Assembly: GCA_016931535.1 (NCBI GenBank) | Contig: JAFGEP010000013.1 | Coordinates: forward strand, 1 to 34,603 | Length of the DNA stretch: 34,603 bases | Direction: 5' to 3' | Origin: Bradymonadales bacterium | GTDB taxonomy: Bacteria > Myxococcota_A > Bradymonadia > JAFGEP01 | In this document: piece after piece, positions 1-7,986 of the stretch | Layout: the number at the start of each line of letters is the position of its first letter | How positions within the stretch are numbered: the stretch's first letter is position 1 | Position numbers and translations under genes: made by a program | Notes under the pieces: model-generated | Told to the model about the DNA's origin: nothing | Seen by the model: the letters and a program-made list of their open reading frames with translations, nothing else | Database searches by the model: none

Positions 1-1
1 C

Positions 2-73
2 GAAAAAGAAACCGCGGGCGGTCTCCGCGACCACGCCAGCTACAGAAACTCGGGCACCACCCCCCACTGGTGA
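2..73 (+). CDS. possible C-terminal end of a CDS entering from the left edge
   Basis: The frame starting at base 2 reads 23 codons to a TGA at 71-73. About 18 of the 23 codons end in G or C, and runs such as GAC CAC GCC AGC TAC resemble codon use in the real genes of this window. The other two plus frames here are less biased; frame 3 stays open to base 326 but loses the bias and runs through a strong hairpin. Too little protein is present to name a family. This is an inference from codon bias alone. Confidence 0.25.
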   Translation, partial: EKETAGGLRDHASYRNSGTTPHW

Positions 74-359
74 ATCAGGTCTGAGGGCCGAGCTAGCCTC
101 GATCGGTCATCTGCGGCGACGCCCCTTGGTGTGCGTCCGTGGGGCGCTGTTCAAAGATTGGCGCGTTGACCAGGCGGTCTGCGACTGGGCCCACCGGCTA
201 GTTCTACCCGCTCCCTGGGCGCGGAGCGCCCTGACAGGAGTAGCCCCCGGCAGCTTGCTGCCGGGGGTAGTCGGGATGGAAATCGAGGCGAGGCGCGGAG
301 CGCCGGCACATCGGTGGGGAGGATAGTCCCTCGAGGAAAAAATCGATCGGCCGAAGTGA
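74..359. other. intergenic region, structured, no convincing gene
   Basis: No start with a ribosome site and no recognisable protein is seen on either strand. The stretch holds the hairpin and direct repeats listed separately. Near 336-354 there is a run of six A followed by a TCGGCCGA palindrome. Read on the minus strand this is a palindrome followed by six T just after the stop of the gene at 360-1301, which could be a weak terminator for that gene. Confidence 0.5.
218..304. repeat. hairpin flanked by direct copies of GGCGCGGAGCGCC
   Basis: A perfect 11-bp inverted repeat (CCCCCGGCAGC at 244-254 and its complement at 257-267, loop TT) lies between two identical 13-nt copies of GGCGCGGAGCGCC at 218-230 and 292-304. 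Each 13-mer is itself a small hairpin (GGCGC-gga-GCGCC). No T-run follows the large stem, so an ordinary terminator is unlikely on the plus strand. The arrangement resembles a REP-like extragenic palindromic element or a mobile-element remnant. No transposase is visible in the window. Confidence 0.6.
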
Positions 360-1301
360 TCAGGGAAAGCAGGACTCCTGCCCCGGGACGAGCCGGGTCC
401 AGCCGCCAGGCTGGGTGATGTCGCCGGTGGCGATGATCCCCAGGTCGTCGACGGAGGCGTTGGGACGGGCCACAGCGCAGCGCACATGCTCGTACTCGAA
501 CCAGCCGGTGGGGATGTAGGAGGTGGTCTGTCCAAAGTCACCCACCCAAGCACCGGCGCCCACCGCCTCGTCGTTCAGGGTGGCGCTGGAGCTGGTTGGG
601 ATGATGCTGCCCCACATCACGAAGGATTGGATGAAGCCTGGATCGTTGAACCAACCGGCCCGCTGGTTTCCGGTGTTGTGCAGGATGGCCGCCTCACCGG
701 AGCAGGCTTCGAGGCGCAGGGTGACCTGGTTCAGGTACAGGTTTTCGGCGTCGTTGATCTCGTCGGCCACCAGGTGCAGGCGCACGCTGGCCCCTGGTGC
801 CAAGGTCAGGTTGTTCAGGCTGCGGTCGGCCCCCTTGGTGAAGATCCGCCAGCGATCGGTGAGGGTCATGGTCTCAGCGGTCACGTTCTTGATCACCACG
901 ATGTCGTTCACGAAGTCGATTGCGGTGATGATGATCTGAGTGGGCCGGGTCCCCCCCTGCAGTGTCGGCGGGAAGGTCACCCCCGAGACGTCGGGGCATG
1001 GCGGGTTGGCTGGCGCCACAACGGCGGGCGGTGGGGCCGTCGGGGCCACCAGCGGTTGGACCACGGGCTCGGCTGCGGGTGGCTGTGCTGTCGGCTCGGC
1101 GGCAGGCTGTTGGACCACCGGTGCGACAGGGGGCACCTCGGCCGTCGGCTCGGCGGCAGGCTGGGCCACGGTCTGTGCCGTAGTAGCGGTCTGTCCGGTG
1201 CTCCCCGCTTCATCGTTACCGGAGGCGCAGACCACCATCGAGAACATCAGGATGCAGAACATCCCAATAACCTGAAGGCTGTTGTTTCTCACAATTCGCA
1301 T
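360..1301 (-). CDS. exported Pro/Ala-rich protein with lamin-tail-like domain
   Basis: 313 residues. The start ATG (1299-1301) is preceded by AAGGAG at 1311-1316 with 9-nt spacing. The N-terminus has a hydrophobic stretch ending in MVVC, a poor lipobox, so it is either a lipoprotein or a secreted protein. Residues about 30-100 are a low-complexity linker with repeated PAAEPTA and VAPVVQ units, as in surface stalks. The C-terminal 200 residues contain a pattern (VVIKNVTAETMTLTDRWRI, then LAPGASVRLHL and the LYLNQVTL region) that resembles the lamin tail (LTD) beta-sandwich used in secreted bacterial proteins. It lies downstream of the nucleotidase gene on the same strand, separated by 234 nt, so probably has its own promoter. 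Function is unknown; the LTD assignment is by eye. Confidence 0.8.
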   Translation of the reverse strand: MRIVRNNSLQVIGMFCILMFSMVVCASGNDEAGSTGQTATTAQTVAQPAAEPTAEVPPVAPVVQQPAAEPTAQPPAAEPVVQPLVAPTAPPPAVVAPANPPCPDVSGVTFPPTLQGGTRPTQIIITAIDFVNDIVVIKNVTAETMTLTDRWRIFTKGADRSLNNLTLAPGASVRLHLVADEINDAENLYLNQVTLRLEACSGEAAILHNTGNQRAGWFNDPGFIQSFVMWGSIIPTSSSATLNDEAVGAGAWVGDFGQTTSYIPTGWFEYEHVRCAVARPNASVDDLGIIATGDITQPGGWTRLVPGQESCFP

Positions 1302-1535
1302 CTCTCACCACTCCTTTATCGATGTCCTCCGTCCAGCCACAGCAGCTACCATCGCGAGCGCCGTGCAGGCACAACGCGCCCCCCCCTGGGAACCCGACCA
1401 TACCTGACAGCCCGCAATGACCGTATTCTCACCGCAACCGGTCGTAGAGTCAAAGGGTTCCTTACGCGCTTGCCGCCCAACGGAGAAGAGCGAACCGAAC
1501 GAGCGGTCAAGGGAAAGCGGGTGGGGACCGCTACC

Positions 1536-3503
1536 TTACTGGGTGGTGACCGGGACGATCCGGCCCATTCCCGAACCGGAAGGCCCGTAGATCCCCTCGG
1601 GAATGTCGGGAAGCTGCGGATCACCTCCCTCGTCAGGCAGGCTCTGGAGAAACTCCAGTAGAGCCCCCCAGCTTTTCAGCTCCTGGACACCGGCCGTCTC
1701 CGGATTGACATCCAGGCGAGAGGCCAGGTAGGTCTCGGGATCCGACAGGTCGATGGGCGTATCGTCGGCAAACCTGGGGATCACCGACATCACTTCGGGT
1801 ACGATCTCCAGCATGAGCAAGGTGTACAGGTCGGCCACTACCCGGTACCGGCTGGTGGTGTCCTCTGGATCGACCTCGATATCGCACGTGGTGCTGAAGA
1901 GATCCCCATCACCCCCTTCCGAGGCGGGAAGTGTGTTCCCGCACAAGTATATCCGTCGCACGCGGAAAAAGTAGATCGCTTCCGGGTCGTACTCGCAGCG
2001 GATGCCGGACAGGTGCAAGAAGACTCTGTCACCCAGCAGCTGCGAGCCGGTCACGTTGATCTCACAGACATGCAGCAGCTCCGGTCCAGTCAGGTATACC
2101 GAGACCAGCGGCCAGCCAGGTACCTGCTGGTTGGAGGGATCGGGCGAGATCCCTCCGGCGAGGACGTTGTACATGTCGGCAAAGCGCACAATTCCGCCAG
2201 AATCGGCATACAGACCGGAGCGAAGACGACCGTTGGGCAGCACGGCCGCGGTGAAAGGCGTCGGATCGGGCCCGGACTGAACCCGCAGCGTGGCAATGGT
2301 CCGGAACGCATCGGCGGCCAGGTTTCCCACCCCCACCTCTACCAGGGGCATCTTGGGGAGCGAAAAATCCAGCTCCGCCAGGGGACTATCGACCTCCAGG
2401 TCGAAGAGCGGAGCGATCATCTCGTTGATGTCCTCATTGGCCTGCTCGACCAGCTCCTGGATGGCCTGGTTCCCCTCGATCTGATCGTCGATCGGAATCA
2501 GCTCGAAGGAGCTGCTCTCGATCTGCCGGCGAGTCAGATTGTAGGAGAGGTCTAGACGAGCCAGGTACTCCCCATAGCCACCGGGTTCGAAAATCAGGGT
2601 GTTCCCGACCTGGATCAGATCGGCCGTCGGCAGGTGGGTATGCCCCGAGGCGATCACGTCGATGCCGGTGACCTCCTCGGCCAGGTCGAAGTCCTCGCCC
2701 TCGTCCAGAGAGGATTTCATCCCTACGTGAGCCAGAGCGATCACCAGGTGGGCCCCCTGGTTGTTTCTCAGGTCGTCCACCACGGCTTGCAGGTGTGCCG
2801 GCTCGTGGTTGAAGGTCACCGGAGGGGCTCCGGCGGCGTCCTCGTCCGCTATCTCTCCCAACAAACCGACAAATCCCACCTTGAGCCCGTTGTCGAGGGT
2901 GACCATTAGCCGATCGACCAGCCCCCCCTCCGTAAAAAACGCCTCCAAAGCGTCGTCTCCTTCCGAGACCGGATCGGTGATGAGGTTGGACACCACGATG
3001 GGTATGGCGAAGGGCGGTGTGGAAGCCATCGCGCTGTCGATCATGCCGGCCAGACCTGCCGGACCACAGTCGAACTCGTGGTTGCCCAGGGTCACCGCGT
3101 CGTAGCCGAGCGCCTCCTGCATCTTGAAGGCGATGGGGTCCGCCATGTTCAAGTCATATATGGTGCCCATGGTGAAGTCCCCGGAATCGACCAGCAGCAC
3201 CGGGACGTCGGCCACTTCCTGTTCTGCCCGGATGGATCCGACCAGGGCCGCCAGCCGGGCATATCCTCCCATGACCGGATCGGAGTCGGAGGTATCCATC
3301 GGCGTGTAGTCCCCGTAGGCGCCGTTGCCTGCGGCGTGATGGTGAATGTCCGACGTCTGCAGCAGGGTCACACTCACGATGACATCCTGTACGTCTGTGT
3401 CCTCCTCGCAGGCAGGTAGACAGAAGAAAGCGAGCAAAGCGACCGGCAAGGCGCAACGGCAACGGAAACTGCCATAACGCCCCCAACCTGTGGGAAACAG
3501 CAT
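1536..3503 (-). CDS. UshA-like 5'-nucleotidase / metallophosphoesterase lipoprotein
   Basis: 655 residues. The ATG at 3501-3503 is chosen because GAGGTG sits just upstream and a signal sequence follows at once; the reading frame stays open far further upstream only as antisense to the synthetase gene. The lipobox is LPAC with Cys about 32, giving a lipid-anchored envelope protein. The calcineurin-like domain has all metal-site motifs: SDIH (D52, H54), DSGD (106-109), GNHE (140-143), an AHVG motif and GHTH. The C-terminal half matches the 5'-nucleotidase substrate-binding domain (GNLAADAFR, then LPNGRLRSG, then LTGPELLHV). The family hydrolyses nucleotides, UDP-sugars or cyclic nucleotides outside the cytoplasm, supplying phosphate and nucleosides. 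It is divergently oriented to the cyclic-diphosphoglycerate operon with 204 nt between. Exact substrate cannot be read from sequence. Confidence 0.9.
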   Translation of the reverse strand: MLFPTGWGRYGSFRCRCALPVALLAFFCLPACEEDTDVQDVIVSVTLLQTSDIHHHAAGNGAYGDYTPMDTSDSDPVMGGYARLAALVGSIRAEQEVADVPVLLVDSGDFTMGTIYDLNMADPIAFKMQEALGYDAVTLGNHEFDCGPAGLAGMIDSAMASTPPFAIPIVVSNLITDPVSEGDDALEAFFTEGGLVDRLMVTLDNGLKVGFVGLLGEIADEDAAGAPPVTFNHEPAHLQAVVDDLRNNQGAHLVIALAHVGMKSSLDEGEDFDLAEEVTGIDVIASGHTHLPTADLIQVGNTLIFEPGGYGEYLARLDLSYNLTRRQIESSSFELIPIDDQIEGNQAIQELVEQANEDINEMIAPLFDLEVDSPLAELDFSLPKMPLVEVGVGNLAADAFRTIATLRVQSGPDPTPFTAAVLPNGRLRSGLYADSGGIVRFADMYNVLAGGISPDPSNQQVPGWPLVSVYLTGPELLHVCEINVTGSQLLGDRVFLHLSGIRCEYDPEAIYFFRVRRIYLCGNTLPASEGGDGDLFSTTCDIEVDPEDTTSRYRVVADLYTLLMLEIVPEVMSVIPRFADDTPIDLSDPETYLASRLDVNPETAGVQELKSWGALLEFLQSLPDEGGDPQLPDIPEGIYGPSGSGMGRIVPVTTQ

Positions 3504-3593
3504 GGTGTCACCTCGAGCTACAGAGAGTTCTGGAAATGTTACCCTTCTTGCCACAGGGAATTCAAGCTGGATCGTCAACTCGGCTCCTGCCCC

Positions 3594-3622
3594 TTGACCT
3601 TTCCCCGTACCACCAGTATTCA
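3594..3622 (+). promoter_or_regulatory. candidate sigma70-type promoter for the cpgS operon, with direct repeats
   Basis: TTGACC (3594-3599) is separated by 17 nt from TATTCA (3617-3622). The -35 is one base from consensus; the -10 is weak. Two related 15-nt direct repeats, ATTCAAGCTGGATCG at 3560-3574 and ATTCAAGCCGGTACG at 3618-3632 (3 mismatches), flank or overlap it, 58 nt apart, and could be regulator sites. The leader to the GTG start would be about 80 nt. Confidence 0.3.
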
Positions 3623-3707
3623 AGCCGGTACGACCATCGAGACCGGCTCGACGTCGCAGCCAGACACGGGTCTGGCTGGACCGGGAACCCCCGCAAAGGA
3701 TCGGACC

Positions 3708-5078
3708 GTGACAAGGAAAGTGCTGTGCCTGGTAGACGGAGAACACCATCCGCCCGTGACCCGCTGGGCCCTGGAAACGATCGAAAGACAAGGGGACTCG
3801 GTCGTCTCGCTGGTCTTTCTGGGAGGATTCGAGAAGGTGGAAAACCCCCTGGAGCAGCTCTCCGGGGGGTCGGCCTCCTTTCGCCTGTACCCGGGCGGCT
3901 CGACCCGCCCCCCCCTGGAGGCCATCGCCAGGGCCATTGACGAAACCGCTCCCGACCTGGCCATCGACCTCTCTGACGAGCCGATCGTCAGCTATCGCGA
4001 CCGGTTCCGCATCGCCTCCCTGCTCTTGTCCAGGGGGGTCGCCTACCAGGGAGCCGACTTCTCCTTTGCCCCGCTCCACCTCGAGCCCGTCTTCCACAAG
4101 CCGAGCCTGGCCATCGTGGGCACGGGAAAACGGGTGGGCAAGACCGGTGTGTCGGTGTTCATCTCCAGGCTGCTCAAGGCCCACGGCTTCGATCCGCTGG
4201 TGGTGTCCATGGGCAGAGGGGGGCCGCCCGAGCCCGACCTGGTTGACCCCACCCGGGCACCGCTGACCCCCGAGACCTTGATCGAAGTGGCCAGACGAGG
4301 CGGTCACGCCGCTTCCGACTACTGGGAGGATGCCTACCTGGCACAGGTCCCCACCATCGGATGCCGGCGGTGTGGCGGCGGCATGGCCGGCGAACCGTTC
4401 ATCTCCAACGTGGTCGAAGGGGCTCGGCTGGCTGAAAAATTGCCCCATCCCTTCATCATCCTGGAGGGCTCCGGGCAAACCTATCCCCCGGTTAAGACCG
4501 ATGCTTCCCTCTTGATCATCGGAGCCGGCCAGCCGATCGAGAACGTCCTGCAGTATCTCGGGGAGTATCGCATCCTGCAAGCCGACCTGGCGGTGGTCAC
4601 CATGTGTGAGCCTCCCTTCGCCGATGTCGCCAAGCTGGACGAGTTGACGCGGGGCCTCGCCTTGATCAAGCCCGGACTGGAGGTTGTGTTGACCGTCTTT
4701 CGGCCGGACCCGCTGGGCGACCTGTCCGGCAAAAGGGTGTTTCTCGCCACCACCTCCGCTCCCCAAGCCTTGCCCTCCATGAAAGAGCATCTGGAGCGAC
4801 ATCATGGCTGCACCATCGTCGGTGCCACGGCCAGCCTGGCCAACCGAGCCATCCTCAGGAAAGAGCTGGCCGCCGGTCTCCCCTCGGCCGACGTCCTGTT
4901 GACCGAGATCAAGGCCGCCTCCATCGATGTGGCGGCCATGACCGCGGTCGAGCACGGGGTGGAGGTCCAGTTCATGAACAACATTCCCCTCCCGATCGAA
5001 GGCGACCTGAGCCAGATCGAAACCAAAGTCCTTGCGCTTTGCCAGGGGTTGCGGGACCGCTGGGAGAACACGCCATGA
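3708..5078 (+). CDS. cpgS: cyclic 2,3-diphosphoglycerate synthetase
   Basis: 456 residues, close to the roughly 460 of the methanogen enzyme. Start GTG at 3708 has AAAGGA at 3695-3700, 7 nt upstream, and begins MTRKVLCLVDGEHHPPV, the family's N-terminal signature. Other features seen: DLSDEP near 87-92, P-loop GTGKRVGKT (138-146), a GGHAASDYWEDA segment followed by a Cys/Gly-rich RRCGGGMAG, and an EGSGQTYPPVKTD segment. The family closes 2,3-diphosphoglycerate into cyclic 2,3-diphosphoglycerate, forming an intramolecular phosphoanhydride at the cost of ATP (EC 6.5.1.9), in the cytoplasm. The stop overlaps the start of the next gene (ATGA at 5075-5078), and that gene encodes the kinase that makes its substrate. 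No signal peptide. Base composition matches its neighbours, so transfer, if any, is not recent. A related P-loop activity is possible, but the pairing with the kinase argues for the named function. Confidence 0.87.
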   Translation: MTRKVLCLVDGEHHPPVTRWALETIERQGDSVVSLVFLGGFEKVENPLEQLSGGSASFRLYPGGSTRPPLEAIARAIDETAPDLAIDLSDEPIVSYRDRFRIASLLLSRGVAYQGADFSFAPLHLEPVFHKPSLAIVGTGKRVGKTGVSVFISRLLKAHGFDPLVVSMGRGGPPEPDLVDPTRAPLTPETLIEVARRGGHAASDYWEDAYLAQVPTIGCRRCGGGMAGEPFISNVVEGARLAEKLPHPFIILEGSGQTYPPVKTDASLLIIGAGQPIENVLQYLGEYRILQADLAVVTMCEPPFADVAKLDELTRGLALIKPGLEVVLTVFRPDPLGDLSGKRVFLATTSAPQALPSMKEHLERHHGCTIVGATASLANRAILRKELAAGLPSADVLLTEIKAASIDVAAMTAVEHGVEVQFMNNIPLPIEGDLSQIETKVLALCQGLRDRWENTP

Positions 5079-5959
5079 TCTTCGTAGACCACAAAGGCTA
5101 CGAGTACCCCTTCTCCAAGGGAATTCTGGCCCGCTCCATCGCTGTGACCGGTCTGTCGATCGAACGGATCTACGAGCTGGTCATCAGCATCTACTCCCAG
5201 TTGGAAGAGGCCGGACGCGCTTCCATCACCACCGATGAGATCCAGGAGCTGGTCTGCAACAAGCTGATCGCCAGCGGCTACCAGAAGGAGTCTCGCTTCT
5301 ACAAGGTGACCCAGAAAATGAAGCACCTGGAGAAGCCGATCCTCATCCTGATCGGCGGCGCCCCGGGTGTCGGCAAATCCTCCATCTCCGCCGAGATCGG
5401 GCAACGGCTGGGGATCAACATGGTCATCAGCAGCGACACCGTCCGCGAGATCATGCGCTCCATGGTGTCCCGCGATCTGATCCCGACCTTGCATGAGTCG
5501 ACCTTCGTGGTGGACGAGCGCCTGCGCAGCCCCTTTGCCATCAACCAGCTGATCAACGCCTTCGACCAGCAGGTGTCCATGGTCTGCGAGGGGCTGGGCG
5601 CGGTGGTGGCCCGTTGCATCAAGGAGGGGATCGACATGGTCTTAAACGGGGTCCACATCGTGCCGGGCTACATGGAGCTGGAGGTGGCCAAGCAGGAGGC
5701 GTTCGTCTTCGTCTATGTGCTGGCCGTGACCGATGTCGATGAGCACATCCGACGCTTCTACGAGCGGTCCGAAGGCAGCCGTCGAGACCCCGATCGATAC
5801 ATCTCCCGCATCGGCAAGATCCGCAAGCTCCAGGATTACATCCTGCAACGGGCCACACAGGAGAACGCGACCATCATCACCGACCAGGTCTTCGACCAGT
5901 GCGTCGAGACGGTCGTCAAGGATGTGATCACCACCCTGGAAAAGGAGGTGCTGGGATGA
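5075..5959 (+). CDS. pgk2: 2-phosphoglycerate kinase
   Basis: 294 residues, starting at the ATG inside the ATGA overlap with cpgS. The N-terminus (about 1-85) reads like an ATP-cone domain (YPFSKGILARSI, then TTDEIQELV), a known feature of the archaeal 2-phosphoglycerate kinases. The kinase domain follows, with P-loop GGAPGVGKSS (94-103), a switch-like SSDTVREIMR segment and a VDERLRSPFAINQLI region. The reaction is ATP + 2-phosphoglycerate to 2,3-diphosphoglycerate (EC 2.7.2.16), drawing on a glycolysis/gluconeogenesis intermediate. With cpgS it completes the route to cyclic 2,3-diphosphoglycerate. The ATP-cone could make activity depend on nucleotide level. It ends in another ATGA overlap with the CBS gene, so translation of all three is coupled. 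Identification is by motif and neighbour; the family is otherwise best known from thermophilic methanogens. Confidence 0.87.
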   Translation: MIFVDHKGYEYPFSKGILARSIAVTGLSIERIYELVISIYSQLEEAGRASITTDEIQELVCNKLIASGYQKESRFYKVTQKMKHLEKPILILIGGAPGVGKSSISAEIGQRLGINMVISSDTVREIMRSMVSRDLIPTLHESTFVVDERLRSPFAINQLINAFDQQVSMVCEGLGAVVARCIKEGIDMVLNGVHIVPGYMELEVAKQEAFVFVYVLAVTDVDEHIRRFYERSEGSRRDPDRYISRIGKIRKLQDYILQRATQENATIITDQVFDQCVETVVKDVITTLEKEVLG

Positions 5960-6387
5960 GCAACTCCGTCCCCAACATCTACGATATCGACATGCCGGTC
6001 CGGGCCTTCGTGACCAAGCGCCTCATCGGGATCGACAGCAAGAAGTCGGTCCAGGATGCGGCCAAGCTCATGGTCCAGTTCGACATCAGCTCGCTGGTCG
6101 CCATGGAAGGGGAGAAGGTGGTCGGCTTTCTGACCGACGCCGACATCAAGAGAAAGGTCGTGGCTCAAGGGCTGCCGACCTCCACCACCGTCGACCAGGT
6201 CATGGAGAGCCATCTCATCACCATCGACATCGGTACGCGGGTCCGGGATGTCCTGGGGGTGATGTCGGAGAAGAACATCAAGCACCTGCTGGTGGAGGAC
6301 CGGGGTGTCATCACCGGCATCGTGACCTTCCGGGATCTGATCGACATCGAGCGGCACAAGCTGGAAACCTACATCTCGAGGGAGTGA
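5956..6387 (+). CDS. CBS-domain pair protein
   Basis: 143 residues. The ATG at 5956 overlaps the stop of the kinase gene (ATGA) and is preceded by AAAGGAGGTG at 5941-5950, the strongest ribosome site in the operon, which rules out the longer in-frame reading from 5899. Two CBS motifs fill the protein: about 17-72 (VTKRLIGIDSKKSVQDAAKLM, then GFLTDADIKRK) and about 81-138 (VMESHLITID, then GIVTFRDLIDIE). CBS pairs form a Bateman module that binds adenine nucleotides or S-adenosylmethionine and regulates a partner. There is no catalytic domain, so it probably acts as a separate sensing subunit for one of the operon's enzymes. The partner and ligand are inferred, not seen. Confidence 0.92.
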   Translation: MSNSVPNIYDIDMPVRAFVTKRLIGIDSKKSVQDAAKLMVQFDISSLVAMEGEKVVGFLTDADIKRKVVAQGLPTSTTVDQVMESHLITIDIGTRVRDVLGVMSEKNIKHLLVEDRGVITGIVTFRDLIDIERHKLETYISRE

Positions 6388-6388
6388 C

Positions 6389-7891
6389 GTGAGGCTCTGC
6401 CACATATCCGACACCCACTTCGGCTCCGGCTCCCATTTCAATCGCCAGGTGTTCGTGGACTCGATGCTGGGCATCACCAAGGAGCACTTCGACGTCGTCA
6501 TCCATACCGGGGACGTCACCGATGACGGGCGCCTGGAGCACTTCCGCGAGGCAAAGAAGCACTTTGACGAGCTCGGCCTGCCGCTGGTCGTCATTCCAGG
6601 TAATCACGACGCCCGCAGTGGCGGCATCGCGATCTTCGAGGAGTACCTCGGCCCAGCCAACGGGGTGAAGGTCATCGGCGACGCCCTCATCATCCACATC
6701 AACAGCGCCACCCCCGACAACGACGACGGACGGGTCGGAATGGTCAAGTTCAACCTGATCAAGGAGGCGCTCAGCAGCTACCCCCATCTGCCGATCAAGA
6801 TCGTGGCCATCCACCACCACGTCATCCCCATCCCCAAGGCAGGCCGCGAACGCAACATCCTCTCCAACGCGGGCGACCTGCTCGACCTGTTCTTGCGCAA
6901 CGACGTGGACCTGGTCCTCTCCGGCCACCGCCACTACCCCAACGTCTACAAGGTCGAGAGCACCGTGCTGGTCAACGCCGGCACGCTTTCCGGCAGAAAG
7001 ACCCGCTACGGCGACGTCAACTCCTACAACCTGGTCGAAATCGAGGAGGAGCAGGTCATCGTGGAGACACGCCGCATCGACGGCTCCCGCGAACAGAAGC
7101 GCTACCCGCGCCGCTGTCAGAGCTTCTTCCACGACTTCGGGCGCCGGGAACTCCGCCTCGTGCACATGTCCAACACCATGATCACCGAGGGACGCGTCTT
7201 CCTGAAAAAAGCGTTCGACAGCGCCGTCAATACCATCAACTCCCTGGATGCCGATCTGGCCATCCACTGCGGGGGGATCGTCTACGAGGGGATCCCGGAG
7301 GATTACAACCTGGCCAAACGAAAGATGGCCAAGATCAAGGTGCCGGTCCTGTATACCCCCGCAGGACGGGATACCAACTACCTGGGATTCCACCTGTTCA
7401 CCCAGAGCTTCGGACCCGTCACCCAGCAGTTCGCCAACGAATGGGTCCATGTCCAGGGGCTTGCCTCCTTCCAGTACGACACCACCATCGGCATCATCGG
7501 CGAGACGGAACGCAACACCTTTTTCAGCAAGATGCGGAGCGTCGCGAGCGCTTTTCGCGTCATGTTCCTCCATCACAACATCACGCCCGTACCGCACGCC
7601 CGGGAACGCGGCCTGTTGGAGGATAGCGGCGACCTGCTGCGCCGAGCGGTCGATGAGGGGATCGACCTGGTGCTCACCGGAACCTCTTCCCATCCGAACG
7701 CCATGCAGGTGGAAAACACCGTCATCGTCAACGCCAACTCCTTGAGCTGCATCTACCAACGCAGCTTGTTCGGCAACTCCTTCAACCTGATCGACATCTA
7801 CGAGCACTGCCTGGTCGTCTCCGAGATCAACAGCCTGTGGGGCGCCAGGCGGATCGTCGGCATGTGGGGCCGAGCCCAACGGGAATCCTGA
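6389..7891 (+). CDS. two-module calcineurin-like metallophosphoesterase, second module inactive
   Basis: 500 residues. GTG start 1 nt after the CBS stop, with GAGGGAG upstream. Module 1 (about 1-235) has every class III phosphoesterase metal motif: SDTH (D8, H10), TGDV (G41 D42), GNHD (71-74), IHHH (142-144) and GHRH (179-182); the order resembles CpdA-type cyclic phosphodiesterases. Module 2 (about 255-490) repeats the fold and sequence landmarks, but the ligands are replaced: SDTH becomes SNTM, TGDV becomes CGGI, GNHD becomes AGRD, IHHH becomes LHHN, and GHRH becomes GTSSH. It is therefore probably a pseudo-enzyme module for regulation or dimerisation. No signal peptide, so cytoplasmic. Placed directly behind the cyclic-diphosphoglycerate genes, it is a candidate hydrolase of that product or of 2,3-diphosphoglycerate. 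That substrate is an inference from position. Confidence 0.9.
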   Translation: MRLCHISDTHFGSGSHFNRQVFVDSMLGITKEHFDVVIHTGDVTDDGRLEHFREAKKHFDELGLPLVVIPGNHDARSGGIAIFEEYLGPANGVKVIGDALIIHINSATPDNDDGRVGMVKFNLIKEALSSYPHLPIKIVAIHHHVIPIPKAGRERNILSNAGDLLDLFLRNDVDLVLSGHRHYPNVYKVESTVLVNAGTLSGRKTRYGDVNSYNLVEIEEEQVIVETRRIDGSREQKRYPRRCQSFFHDFGRRELRLVHMSNTMITEGRVFLKKAFDSAVNTINSLDADLAIHCGGIVYEGIPEDYNLAKRKMAKIKVPVLYTPAGRDTNYLGFHLFTQSFGPVTQQFANEWVHVQGLASFQYDTTIGIIGETERNTFFSKMRSVASAFRVMFLHHNITPVPHARERGLLEDSGDLLRRAVDEGIDLVLTGTSSHPNAMQVENTVIVNANSLSCIYQRSLFGNSFNLIDIYEHCLVVSEINSLWGARRIVGMWGRAQRES

Positions 7892-7986
7892 TGGAATCGG
7901 CGCCGGGACCGACATCATCCTTTGTCCCCATGGAGCTCGTCCCGGTCTGGACCTCTTTCAGAACCACCAGCCATGCGAGGTGATCG

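Noticed and set aside
3504..4955. Minus-strand frame extending the nucleotidase to 1139 residues
   Set aside because: The extension is antisense to cpgS, has no family features, and the signal sequence with a ribosome site begins at 3503.
6311..7918. 535-residue minus-strand frame opposite the two-module phosphoesterase
   Set aside because: It is antisense to a gene with clear motifs, is rich in Asp/Val/Gly in a pattern typical of reversed GC-rich codons, and has no recognisable domain.
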